This document shows positions 1 through 5,979 of a stretch of DNA of 7,652 nt, one piece after another. The first letter of the stretch is position 1. Each line of letters begins with the position of its first letter. This DNA comes from Actinomycetota bacterium (GTDB taxonomy: Bacteria; Actinomycetota; Actinomycetes; Actinomycetales; Microbacteriaceae): assembly GCA_009702405.1 (NCBI GenBank), contig WLIC01000020.1:1-7652 (forward strand), in the 5' to 3' direction. The position numbers and the translations under genes were made by a program. Below the pieces are notes generated by a model, which was not told the DNA's origin, made no database searches, and saw only the letters and a program-made list of their open reading frames with translations.

Positions 1-977
1 ATACCGAGACAAGAGAAGAGCTAACTCTTCCTGCATACCGTGGCGATGCTGTGAACGGCTATGACTTCACCGCTGAATCAAGAACTCCTGATCCGAAGAG
101 ATTGCTGCAGGCATACAACACCTCAGCTTCAACACTGAACCTGATTAGAGCTTTCACCATGGGTGGCTTTGCTGATCTTCGTTCAGTGCACGAGTGGAAC
201 AAAGGCTTTACCGATAACCCAGCTAACTCTCGCTATGAAGTGATGGCTCGTGAAATCGATAAAGCTATTAAGTTCATGGCAGCCTGCGGCGCAAACTTTA
301 GTGAACTAAGAACCACTGAGTTCTATACCAGTCACGAAGGTCTGCTCTTTGATTACGAACGACCTATGACTCGCATTGATTCAAGAACTGGAACACCATA
401 TGACACCAGTGCGCACTTCATCTGGATTGGTGAAAGAACTCGTCAGTTAGATGGCGCTCACGTTGACTTCCTGTCTAGAGTAAGAAACCCATTAGGTGTG
501 AAACTAGGCCCAAGCACATCGGTTGATGACGTCATGGCTCTTATCGAAAAGCTTGACCCAACTAGAGAACCAGGTCGTCTGACATTTATCACCCGTATGG
601 GTACCGGCAAGATCCGTGAAGCTTTGCCAAAACTTGTTGAAGCAGTTAGAGATTCTGGTGCTCAACCGCTTTGGATCACAGACCCGATGCATGGTAATGG
701 CATAACCACAAAGAACGGTTACAAGTCAAGAAGATTTGATGATGTCATGGATGAAGTAAAGGGCTTCTTTGAAGTTCACCGTGCTCTGGGAACCTTCCCT
801 GGTGGAGTTCACGTAGAACTCACTGGCGATGATGTTGCAGAGTGTCTTGGTGGCAGCGAACACATCGATGAACTTACTTTGGAATCTAGATATGAATCTC
901 TTTGTGATCCAAGACTGAATCATTCACAGTCATTGGAGCTAGCGTTCTTGGTTGCTGAAGAGTTAGCTGCTAGGTAA
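1..977 (+). CDS. aroG: Class II 3-deoxy-D-arabino-heptulosonate 7-phosphate (DAHP) synthase, 5'-truncated by window edge
   Basis: This cytosolic enzyme condenses phosphoenolpyruvate with erythrose 4-phosphate, the first step of the shikimate pathway to aromatic amino acids. The frame is open from base 3, so 324 residues are visible before TAA at 975-977. The GTG at 51 is internal, because family-typical sequence (LPAYRGDAVNG) continues across it. Compared with about 460 residues for the M. tuberculosis enzyme, roughly the first 130 are missing, including the metal-binding Cys and the first PEP-binding Arg. Visible active-site motifs are GERTR (PEP site), VKLGPS (Lys), FITRMG (Arg), DPMHGNG with the metal His at 690-692, HVELTGDD with the metal Glu at 816-818, and CDPRLNHSQ with the metal Asp at 906-908. 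Nothing is broken. The kinase gene converges 3 bases beyond the stop, leaving no room for a separate terminator. The same neighbour pair (Rv2178c and pknL) exists in mycobacteria. Confidence 0.96.
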   Translation, partial: TETREELTLPAYRGDAVNGYDFTAESRTPDPKRLLQAYNTSASTLNLIRAFTMGGFADLRSVHEWNKGFTDNPANSRYEVMAREIDKAIKFMAACGANFSELRTTEFYTSHEGLLFDYERPMTRIDSRTGTPYDTSAHFIWIGERTRQLDGAHVDFLSRVRNPLGVKLGPSTSVDDVMALIEKLDPTREPGRLTFITRMGTGKIREALPKLVEAVRDSGAQPLWITDPMHGNGITTKNGYKSRRFDDVMDEVKGFFEVHRALGTFPGGVHVELTGDDVAECLGGSEHIDELTLESRYESLCDPRLNHSQSLELAFLVAEELAAR

Positions 978-980
978 TCT

Positions 981-2813
981 CTAACGAGATCTAATAGTTA
1001 CGCTCTGTCCAACTTTGAGAGTTGATCCAGCAGTTTCACTAACACCAGTTATTCGTTTGATTCCATAGTCTTTGGTGAGCCACTTAGTATCAATAATTAC
1101 TTTCAAGCCCAAAGATTCAAGCAATGACTTACCAGCCAAAATAGTTTCACCTTTGACCTGAGGCATCTTCACAGTTTCAGGACCGAGGCTGACAATAAGT
1201 TTTATTGAAGACCCTTTGCCTATTTCAGGTTCGTCTGGGACAACAGATATCACTTGACCCTTAGCGATGCTACTTGAGTATTCAGAATCAACCTTGCGTA
1301 CGTTTAGTCCCGCAGCTTCTAGTGCAGCCTTGGCAACATTTTTCTGCAAACCCGCAACAACTGGTATCGAACCTAAGGAAACTTTCAAATCAACACCAGA
1401 GGCAACAGCAAGTTCAGTGCCATCCTGACCGGAATAGGAATAGACGGTACCGATTGGATGCTCTGAGTTAAACCATTCAGATACCTTGCCAAGAGCTAGT
1501 CTTGCTCCGATGATTTTCGCGGTTGCCGTAACTAGATCAAGTCCTTGGAGAGAAGGAACAGCAACATACTCTTTTCCTTTGGAGACCAGAATGGTGATGT
1601 TCATTCCTCGAGGCACCAAAACGCCTGCACCTGGCTCTGAACCTATAACCTGACCTTTAGTGAAGGTGCTACTGAAAACTTCTTTGACAGTGATGTTTTC
1701 AGTTAGGGGACTAAGCAAACTAGTTGCTTGGGCTTGGTTCTTATCTGTGATGCTCGGGATAGGAACCAAAGCACCAGGACCTGAGCCGTAATACCAACCG
1801 CCGAAAGATCCTGCGCTAACTGCAATAAGGCTTGCCACTAACCATCGAGTTGCCAATAATTTGGAAGAGAACTTAGCAAACGGTTTAGGTTGTTCAGAAT
1901 CTTCAATGTCAGAGATAACTTCAGTGAAGCTTTCCTGGGGGATGTGATCAGATAGTAAAAGTGTTTGCGCTAGTTCCTCAGGACTGGTTTTTGCTTTACC
2001 AGAAAACTTCTCTAGGTGCGCAAGTGCAATGTATGCATTGCTAGGTCTATTTTCAACCAGTGGCTCTGTGCACCAAATCATTAGGTCATTGAGCGCAGTG
2101 TCAGCTTGAGGATTAATAGTTCTAGCCGAAGGAACTCGCTCTGTTGTGTGTTGGAAAGCGATCTGCATCGCATCATCACCGGAGTAAGGCTGTTTTCCAG
2201 TCAGCATTTCAAAGAGCAAGATTCCAAAGCTATAAACATCGCTTGCTGTTTCTGCTTTGCCGCGTTTGATTACTTCAGGAGCTAAATAAGCAACTGTTCC
2301 AACTAAAGAACCGGTATCGGTGTTAGCCGTTAGCTCTCTAGCCAAACCAAAATCAGTGACTTTTATTCTGCCGTCATCGGCAAGCAGAATGTTTTCGGGT
2401 TTTAGATCTCGGTGAACAACTCCGTTTTGGTGAGCTTGAGCTAAAGCAGAAAGAACAGCCTTAGAGACCTGAACGATTTGTTCTGAACGCAATGCACCAA
2501 AGTTCTTCAACGCATCTCTCAGAGTTATGCCTTCAACCAGTTCCAAAACGATAAACGCATGACCTTGGTCATCACCTTGGTCAAAAATGTTTACCAAATT
2601 CGAATGCGCGACCTTAGCCAGCATCCTGGCTTCTCTAAAGAATTTGTCTCTAAAAACTGGATCATCTGAAAGATGTGGATGAATAACTTTGATAGCAACT
2701 TGACGATCAAGACGGATGTCTTTACCAAGATAAACAGTCGCCATGCCACCACGAGCAATAACTTCTGTTATTTGATAGCGACCAGCTAAGGTGACTCCAT
2801 CAAGGTTAGACAT
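981..2813 (-). CDS. pknL: Membrane Ser/Thr protein kinase with four extracellular PASTA domains (PknL/PknB type)
   Basis: This 610-residue receptor-type kinase should phosphorylate proteins on Ser/Thr in response to cell wall signals. The kinase domain spans about residues 12-270: glycine loop ARGGMATV (20-27), ATP Lys42 in VAIK, Glu61 of helix C, catalytic HRDLKPEN with Asp136 (an RD kinase), DFG 154-156, activation-loop threonines 162, 165 and 167, and GTVAYLAPE ending at Glu180. A juxtamembrane linker (about 271-318) precedes one membrane helix (about 319-342). Four PASTA repeats follow, roughly 348-413, 416-481, 482-544 and 547-610; in other kinases these bind peptidoglycan fragments or lipid II. 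ATG at 2813 lies inside the end of the LysM gene (8-base overlap), and a weak AGGG lies 9 bases upstream, so translation is probably coupled. The symbol rests on synteny with Rv2176. M. tuberculosis PknL lacks PASTA repeats, so by architecture this is closer to PknB. Confidence 0.95.
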   Translation of the reverse strand: MSNLDGVTLAGRYQITEVIARGGMATVYLGKDIRLDRQVAIKVIHPHLSDDPVFRDKFFREARMLAKVAHSNLVNIFDQGDDQGHAFIVLELVEGITLRDALKNFGALRSEQIVQVSKAVLSALAQAHQNGVVHRDLKPENILLADDGRIKVTDFGLARELTANTDTGSLVGTVAYLAPEVIKRGKAETASDVYSFGILLFEMLTGKQPYSGDDAMQIAFQHTTERVPSARTINPQADTALNDLMIWCTEPLVENRPSNAYIALAHLEKFSGKAKTSPEELAQTLLLSDHIPQESFTEVISDIEDSEQPKPFAKFSSKLLATRWLVASLIAVSAGSFGGWYYGSGPGALVPIPSITDKNQAQATSLLSPLTENITVKEVFSSTFTKGQVIGSEPGAGVLVPRGMNITILVSKGKEYVAVPSLQGLDLVTATAKIIGARLALGKVSEWFNSEHPIGTVYSYSGQDGTELAVASGVDLKVSLGSIPVVAGLQKNVAKAALEAAGLNVRKVDSEYSSSIAKGQVISVVPDEPEIGKGSSIKLIVSLGPETVKMPQVKGETILAGKSLLESLGLKVIIDTKWLTKDYGIKRITGVSETAGSTLKVGQSVTIRSR

Positions 2814-3807
2814 TTTCGGTTGCCCTAACTTCAGAGAGCCAAGACCATGCTGATGCTTCCCAAAGGGAAGCTCCTGCTGCTAAATCTTCAAAACCTGCTT
2901 GAGTTAGAGCCTGCTTCACGTTAAGTGTTTCTAAACCGACCACCAAAGATAATTTGCTAATTAGTTCTTTTGCTGCAGCCAACACTCCAAACTCAGGAAC
3001 TAGACCCGAGCGTTGCATCTCCAAGCAAAAAGCATTCACAATCAAATAATCGCTGGCATCTTGTTCTTTAGCAAATTGGAAATACTTCTGAGCTGTTCCA
3101 AACGAGGTAGGGGACAGTTTGACTAAGGCAGGACAGTTCAACGGCCCATGAGAAATAGGAACGATAAGTTTCTGACCTTCATAGAGCATGGCATTCCAAC
3201 TCAAGCCATTAGCAGTTAGCAGTGCTTGCGTGCTAACTCCATGGAAGGCAGCAACCCTACTTGGTTGATCTCCAGTTTTCACAACATGGTAACCGTGCAC
3301 CAAACAGTGAGCAGGGAAAGGTCTTTCAAGTTTGGTGGGTTGATCTAAAGTTTCCGAAGTCGTCTCGGCAACCAGTTTTAGTATTGTGCCGGGGAAAAGA
3401 ATTGAAGTGTCGGTTAGGTCATTGAGCTTTTGCAAAGCTGTGACGCTGATTCCGAATCGGGCGGCGATAGCGAAGATGCTTTCACCTAAAGCCACCAAAT
3501 GCTCAGTTGGAGCAACAGTAGTTACTTCATCTTCAACCGGAATTGGAATCACGAGTTTTTGCCCTGGAAAAATAAGTGACTGCTCAGTCATGCCATTGGC
3601 TTTAGTGAGCTCTGAAATCGATAAGCCATGTATTTGAGCTATTACAGCCAAGTTTTGACCTGGAGTAACCAGATGCAACGAGGCAGAATCTGCAGCGGAG
3701 ACGTTTCGTGAGCCAGTTCCGGGTAGGGCTGATTGGCCTAGTCGAATCGGGTTTTCAGGGCCAGTTGTCATATTTCCGTTGTTGTTTGGGCATAAATATC
3801 GTGCCAT
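2806..3807 (-). CDS. Three-LysM-repeat protein without visible export signal; C-terminal domain of unknown function
   Basis: The 333-residue product has three LysM-like repeats at about 44-89, 103-146 and 173-217. Each ends in the usual (P/E)GxxL pattern followed by hydrophobic residues, as in FPGQKLVIPI. LysM repeats normally bind N-acetylglucosamine-containing wall polymers outside the cell. Here the N-terminus (MARYLCPNNNGN) has no hydrophobic stretch, lipobox or twin-Arg signal, and an in-frame TGA lies three codons upstream of the ATG, so no signal can be added. The alternative ATG at codon 13 does not help. Residues 226-333 are mostly helical by composition and include MQRSGL (264-269). 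This resembles the MQESGL-type segment I recall from transglycosylase-like domains of actinobacterial LysM proteins, but with Arg instead of Glu. It is first in an operon with the PASTA kinase, and the stop overlaps the kinase start by 8 bases. Function is unknown; a wall-related partner or substrate of the kinase is an inference. Confidence 0.88.
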   Translation of the reverse strand: MARYLCPNNNGNMTTGPENPIRLGQSALPGTGSRNVSAADSASLHLVTPGQNLAVIAQIHGLSISELTKANGMTEQSLIFPGQKLVIPIPVEDEVTTVAPTEHLVALGESIFAIAARFGISVTALQKLNDLTDTSILFPGTILKLVAETTSETLDQPTKLERPFPAHCLVHGYHVVKTGDQPSRVAAFHGVSTQALLTANGLSWNAMLYEGQKLIVPISHGPLNCPALVKLSPTSFGTAQKYFQFAKEQDASDYLIVNAFCLEMQRSGLVPEFGVLAAAKELISKLSLVVGLETLNVKQALTQAGFEDLAAGASLWEASAWSWLSEVRATENV

Positions 3808-3820
3808 GTTGTTAGTTCAG

Positions 3821-3847
3821 ATGGTATCAAGCGCTCAGGTGTGGCAA
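3821..3847 (-). promoter_or_regulatory. Candidate promoter of the LysM-pknL operon
   Basis: On the minus strand, TTGCCA (3847-3842) and an extended -10, TGA-TACCAT (hexamer 3826-3821), are separated by 15 bases. That spacing is slightly short for sigma-70-type promoters. Transcription would begin near 3814, only about 7 bases before the ATG at 3807, so the message would be almost leaderless. This agrees with the absence of a Shine-Dalgarno sequence upstream of that ATG. The site fills most of the 49-base divergent gap, so it would share regulation with the rightward gene at 3857. Confidence 0.4.
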
Positions 3848-3857
3848 TCTTAAGGAG
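3845..3857 (+). promoter_or_regulatory. Start region of the Rv2175c-like gene: AAGGAG overlapping GTG, possible leaderless -10
   Basis: The sequence AAGGAG occupies 3852-3857, so its last G is the first base of the GTG start. It cannot work as a ribosome binding site for that codon. CAATCT at 3845-3850 keeps the A2 and T6 of a -10 hexamer and ends 6 bases before the GTG, which is the spacing expected for a leaderless message. The alternative is a rare ATA start at 3869, 11 bases after AAGGAG. Confidence 0.3.
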
Positions 3858-4204
3858 TGACTGAACCCATAGATCAAGTTTCAAGTTGGCTTACCGTTCC
3901 TGAGGCTGGTGAATTGCTCGGCATCGTGCCTGGCAAGGTGCGTCGCCTCATCGAAGAACACACCCTCATTGCTGTTAAACGCGAAGGTGTCCTAAGAATT
4001 CCCGCTGAATTGATTATTCAAGGCGAACCTTTGCATTCCCTGCGAGGAACTGTTCTAGTGCTTTTAGACTCAGGCTTCTCATTGCAAGGTGCAATCGATT
4101 GGCTTTACAGTTTGGATGATTCCCTAAAGACAACCCCAATGGCAGCTCTTATCTCAGGTCGTAAGGCAGAGGTAAGAAGACTAGCTCAGTCGCTAGCACT
4201 CTAA
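3857..4204 (+). CDS. Rv2175c-family winged-helix DNA-binding protein
   Basis: The 115-residue protein matches the Rv2175c family of actinobacteria. A MerR/excisionase-like helix-turn-helix starts at WLTVPEAGELLGI (11-23) and continues through VRRLIEEHTLIAVKR (28-42), which forms the recognition helix and wing. The conserved C-terminal segment includes LHSLRGTVLVLLDSGF (59-74), a single acidic and aromatic stretch (DWLYSLDDSL, 81-90) and a basic tail. In M. tuberculosis this protein binds DNA weakly and is phosphorylated by PknL, and the kinase gene here is two genes away. The N-terminal tail before the helix-turn-helix is only about 10 residues, so the mycobacterial phosphosite has no obvious counterpart. 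The start is uncertain: GTG at 3857 directly follows AAGGA, and TAA at 3851 blocks any earlier start. The stop overlaps the convergent polyprenyl synthase stop by 4 bases. Confidence 0.87.
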   Translation: MTEPIDQVSSWLTVPEAGELLGIVPGKVRRLIEEHTLIAVKREGVLRIPAELIIQGEPLHSLRGTVLVLLDSGFSLQGAIDWLYSLDDSLKTTPMAALISGRKAEVRRLAQSLAL

Positions 4205-5325
4205 GCGTCTCGGTTAATTACTTTCAGCGCTAGCGCTTTCAAGGCTGATTTTGCTGTGGCTTCCAAAGCTGCCGCTTCTAATGACTCTAGAGATCTATCT
4301 GCTAACTCAACAATCATGCGTTCAGTTTTTTCTAATGCACCTGATTCCTTGATCAGTCTTTGCATAAAAGCAATCTGTTGAGCATCCAGATCTCTACTGG
4401 TTAGTAGTTCTTCAAAACTTTCCGCCATCGAAGGGGATCTTTCAGAAAGTGATTCTTTGGTAAGTGCAATAAGAACTGTTCGCTTGCCTTCACGGAGGTC
4501 ATCGCCGGCAGGTTTACCGGTAACACTCGGGTCACCAAACACACCAAGAATGTCATCACGAAGCTGGAATGCAATTCCTAGTGGAATTCCAAATTGACTA
4601 AACATGCCCAATGTTGCTTGATCTGCACCAGCGAAAGCAGCACCGATACGAAGCGGTGCCTCGATGCTGTATTTAGCTGTTTTATAGAGAATTACTTTTT
4701 CAGCTCGACCAACGCCTTCGGTTACTGGTCTTGATGGAGCAGCGTTTTCTTCTAATACATCTAGGTATTGTCCCGCCATTACCTCAACGCGCATCAAGCT
4801 GAACTCATCGCGACATGCGCTTTCGATTTCTCTCGTGGGGGAGTGCAATAGGGCATTACCAAAAATCTCACTTGACCAACCGAGCATTAGGTCACCAACT
4901 AGAACAGAACCGGCAACACCAAAACGTTCTGGCGAACCAGCCCACTGCTTATCTTTGTGTAAGGTTTCAAATCTCTTGTGAATTGCTGGTGCTCCGCGAC
5001 GAGTGTCTGACTGATCTAGTAGGTCATCATGAACCAGTGCAGCAGCGTGGAACATTTCGAGTGATGCTGCAATGCCTGCGATTGCCTCTTCAGAATCATT
5101 AACTTCAGTTTCACTTTGGTGGTAGTTCGCATCGGTAAGCGAACTGCGCCAAGCCCAGTAACAGAACAGAGCCCTGAACCGCTTGCCACCTTGTAAGAGG
5201 CTATGGGTGTAATCAACCACAGGTATCAAATCAGCGGAAATAGCCTCAAAATCGGCTCTTTGCTTCTGGCAGAAGAGATCGAGGTTCTCTTGAACCTGGC
5301 TTAGAAGATTTTCGGTTGATTTCAC
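4201..5325 (-). CDS. idsA: Trans-isoprenyl (polyprenyl) diphosphate synthase, IdsA/GGPP synthase type
   Basis: This 374-residue cytosolic enzyme adds isopentenyl diphosphate units to an allylic diphosphate. Its product feeds carotenoid, menaquinone or other prenyl lipid synthesis. Visible family motifs are GGKRFR (46-51), the first Asp-rich motif DDLLD (100-104) followed by DTRRG, GQYLD (185-189), YKTAKYS (214-220), and the second Asp-rich region QLRDDILGVFGD (254-265). Ala at positions 4 and 5 before the first Asp motif allows chains longer than C15, while Phe92, 8 before it, may set a limit. That suggests GGPP or slightly longer, by inference. It corresponds in position to idsA2 (Rv2173) of M. 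tuberculosis. The start is GTG at 5325-5323 with no good Shine-Dalgarno sequence. Its stop (TAG, 4203-4201) overlaps the stop of the convergent gene. The length is slightly above the usual 330-360, with extra residues at about 65-80. Confidence 0.93.
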   Translation of the reverse strand: MKSTENLLSQVQENLDLFCQKQRADFEAISADLIPVVDYTHSLLQGGKRFRALFCYWAWRSSLTDANYHQSETEVNDSEEAIAGIAASLEMFHAAALVHDDLLDQSDTRRGAPAIHKRFETLHKDKQWAGSPERFGVAGSVLVGDLMLGWSSEIFGNALLHSPTREIESACRDEFSLMRVEVMAGQYLDVLEENAAPSRPVTEGVGRAEKVILYKTAKYSIEAPLRIGAAFAGADQATLGMFSQFGIPLGIAFQLRDDILGVFGDPSVTGKPAGDDLREGKRTVLIALTKESLSERSPSMAESFEELLTSRDLDAQQIAFMQRLIKESGALEKTERMIVELADRSLESLEAAALEATAKSALKALALKVINRDA

Positions 5326-5331
5326 TGGAAT

Positions 5332-5337
5332 AGCCTA
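5332..5337 (-). promoter_or_regulatory. Candidate leaderless -10 element for the polyprenyl synthase
   Basis: On the minus strand, TAGGCT fits the TANNNT consensus and ends 6 bases before the GTG start (TAGGCT-ATTCCA-GTG). This is the spacing typical of actinobacterial leaderless transcripts, and it explains the missing ribosome binding site. No convincing -35 element is visible. Confidence 0.4.
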
Positions 5338-5353
5338 ACTTGCGGATAGGGAT

Positions 5354-5359
5354 TAGCAT
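5354..5359 (+). promoter_or_regulatory. Weak candidate -10 element for the DUF3040 gene
   Basis: TAGCAT matches the -10 consensus at four of six positions and lies 30 bases before the chosen GTG start, leaving room for a short leader that contains the GGAGG. No clear -35 element was found at normal spacing. It sits in the 58-base divergent gap next to the candidate leftward element at 5332-5337, so the two promoters would be nearly back to back. Confidence 0.25.
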
Positions 5360-5373
5360 TTAAGCGAAAGCAT

Positions 5374-5378
5374 GGAGG
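5374..5378 (+). promoter_or_regulatory. Ribosome binding site that fixes the DUF3040 start at GTG 5384
   Basis: GGAGG lies 5 bases before GTG at 5384. The ATG at 5372 overlaps this motif and has only AAAG upstream. The first residues after GTG (MGLSDKEQ) match the usual DUF3040 beginning, M-x-LS-x-x-EQ. Confidence 0.75.
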
Positions 5379-5383
5379 TTTTC

Positions 5384-5743
5384 GTGGGACTGAGTGATAA
5401 AGAACAGAAGGTTCTTGACGAGCTGGAACGTCAGCTAACTGGCGGGAAGTCTGAAAAGCCTAAAGTCGAGCAAAAGCAAGTAACCAGGCAGAGCTACGCA
5501 AGGCTGCTAGTTGCGGGTTCCTTGCTGGTGGTTATTGGCCTAAGCATTCTGGTATTTGCCACTTCTTTGCACCAAGTCTGGCTAGGGGTAATAGCTTTCT
5601 TAGTCATGCTCGGAGGGCTCTATCTAGTAAGCCAAAACTGGTCCGGCAAGGCATACAGAGCAGCAAAACCAGCCCCAAAGCAGTCAGCTGAGCAAGGTAA
5701 TTTCTTCCAAAAGCGCTGGGATGATCGCAACAACAGAAGCTAA
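5384..5743 (+). CDS. DUF3040 family small membrane protein
   Basis: The 119-residue product starts MGLSDKEQKVLDELERQL, the signature opening of DUF3040, predicted to form a charged amphipathic helix in the cytosol. A polar linker (19-38) leads to two hydrophobic segments, about 41-62 and 65-83, probably a membrane hairpin. A basic, Gln-rich tail of about 35 residues follows and, like the N-terminus, is predicted cytosolic. The molecular function is not known. The family is nearly confined to actinobacteria and often lies just upstream of mraZ, as Rv2169c does in M. tuberculosis, so a role in envelope or division is a guess from position. I chose GTG at 5384 rather than ATG at 5372 for the GGAGG and the family start. 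The gene is probably monocistronic, closed by the terminator at 5768-5798. Confidence 0.88.
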   Translation: MGLSDKEQKVLDELERQLTGGKSEKPKVEQKQVTRQSYARLLVAGSLLVVIGLSILVFATSLHQVWLGVIAFLVMLGGLYLVSQNWSGKAYRAAKPAPKQSAEQGNFFQKRWDDRNNRS

Positions 5744-5745
5744 TT

Positions 5746-5767
5746 TGGCTAAATAGCCACAGTTTTT
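5746..5767 (+). terminator. Small hairpin after the DUF3040 stop, possible minor terminator
   Basis: TGGCT (5746-5750) pairs with AGCCA (5755-5759) around an AAAT loop, followed three bases later by five T (5763-5767). The stem is only 5 bp, so on its own it is a weak terminator. It sits directly ahead of a much stronger one and may assist it or protect the 3' end. Confidence 0.3.
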
Positions 5768-5798
5768 AGGGCTCCAACCTCAGGTTGGGGCCCTTTTT
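5768..5798 (+). terminator. Strong intrinsic terminator after the DUF3040 gene
   Basis: The 12-base arms 5768-5779 (AGGGCTCCAACC) and 5783-5794 (GGTTGGGGCCCT) pair fully with one G-U wobble around a TCA loop. The T run 5794-5798 begins with the last base of the stem. The opposite strand has A rather than T after the stem, so it works rightward only. It separates the DUF3040 transcript from the mraZ promoter. Confidence 0.88.
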
Positions 5799-5907
5799 CC
5801 TTTAAAAACCAACCTTTTTCACCATATTTCTGGATTTTCCCTCCACCGAATTGCCCCTTGTGTTTATTGGTCAAGACACGCCAGAATAGTAGTTTGTTCT
5901 GCATAAT

Positions 5908-5936
5908 TTGATATTTGTGGATGAAAGTGGTGTAAT
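5908..5936 (+). promoter_or_regulatory. Main promoter of the mraZ-rsmH (dcw) operon
   Basis: TTGATA (5908-5913) matches the -35 consensus at five of six positions. TGTAAT (5931-5936) matches the -10 consensus at five of six, after an ideal 17-base spacer. The predicted transcription start is near 5943, giving a leader of about 37 bases with a good ribosome binding site. Bases 5799-5907 upstream show no other element I can support. Confidence 0.65.
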
Positions 5937-5940
5937 GTGG
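5917..5940 (+). promoter_or_regulatory. Three MraZ operator boxes (GTGG repeats, 10-base period)
   Basis: GTGG occurs at 5917-5920, 5927-5930 and 5937-5940, exactly 10 bases apart, so all three fall on one face of the helix. MraZ of other bacteria binds repeats of a TGGGN type separated by 5 bases, which is the same 10-base period. Here the boxes read TGGAT, TGGTG and TGGAG. They cover the spacer and flank the -10 element of the mraZ promoter, so autorepression by steric block is the natural reading. Confidence 0.75.
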
Positions 5941-5968
5941 AGTGCATAAGCGAAGTCGCACTGAGGAA

Positions 5969-5973
5969 GGGAG
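5969..5973 (+). promoter_or_regulatory. Ribosome binding site of mraZ
   Basis: GGGAG lies 6 bases before the ATG at 5980, within the purine run GAGGAAGGGAG (5963-5973). This is one of the strongest ribosome binding sites in the window, and it supports the chosen mraZ start. Confidence 0.75.
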
Positions 5974-5979
5974 CAGCCA

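Noticed and set aside
51..53. GTG at 51 as the start of the DAHP synthase
   Set aside because: The frame is open to the left edge and encodes conserved family sequence before this codon, so the gene is simply cut by the window.
3386..3637. 83-codon plus-strand frame inside the LysM gene
   Set aside because: It is antisense to clear LysM repeats, and no family features are visible in its translation.
4815..5216. Open frames on either strand inside the polyprenyl synthase gene
   Set aside because: They are shadows of a strongly conserved coding frame and show low-complexity, unlikely protein sequence.
5372..5383. ATG at 5372 as the DUF3040 start
   Set aside because: It overlaps the GGAGG that serves GTG 5384, and the family-typical start MGLSDKEQ begins at the GTG.
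5799..5907. Search for a small RNA or second promoter between the terminator and the mraZ promoter
   Set aside because: CATAAT at 5902-5907 looks like a -10 element, but no -35 element fits at normal spacing, and no stable hairpin was seen.
5749..5961. 70-codon open frame on the minus strand across the DUF3040-mraZ gap
   Set aside because: It runs through the terminator stem and the mraZ promoter, shows no family features, and has no sensible ribosome binding site or neighbour.
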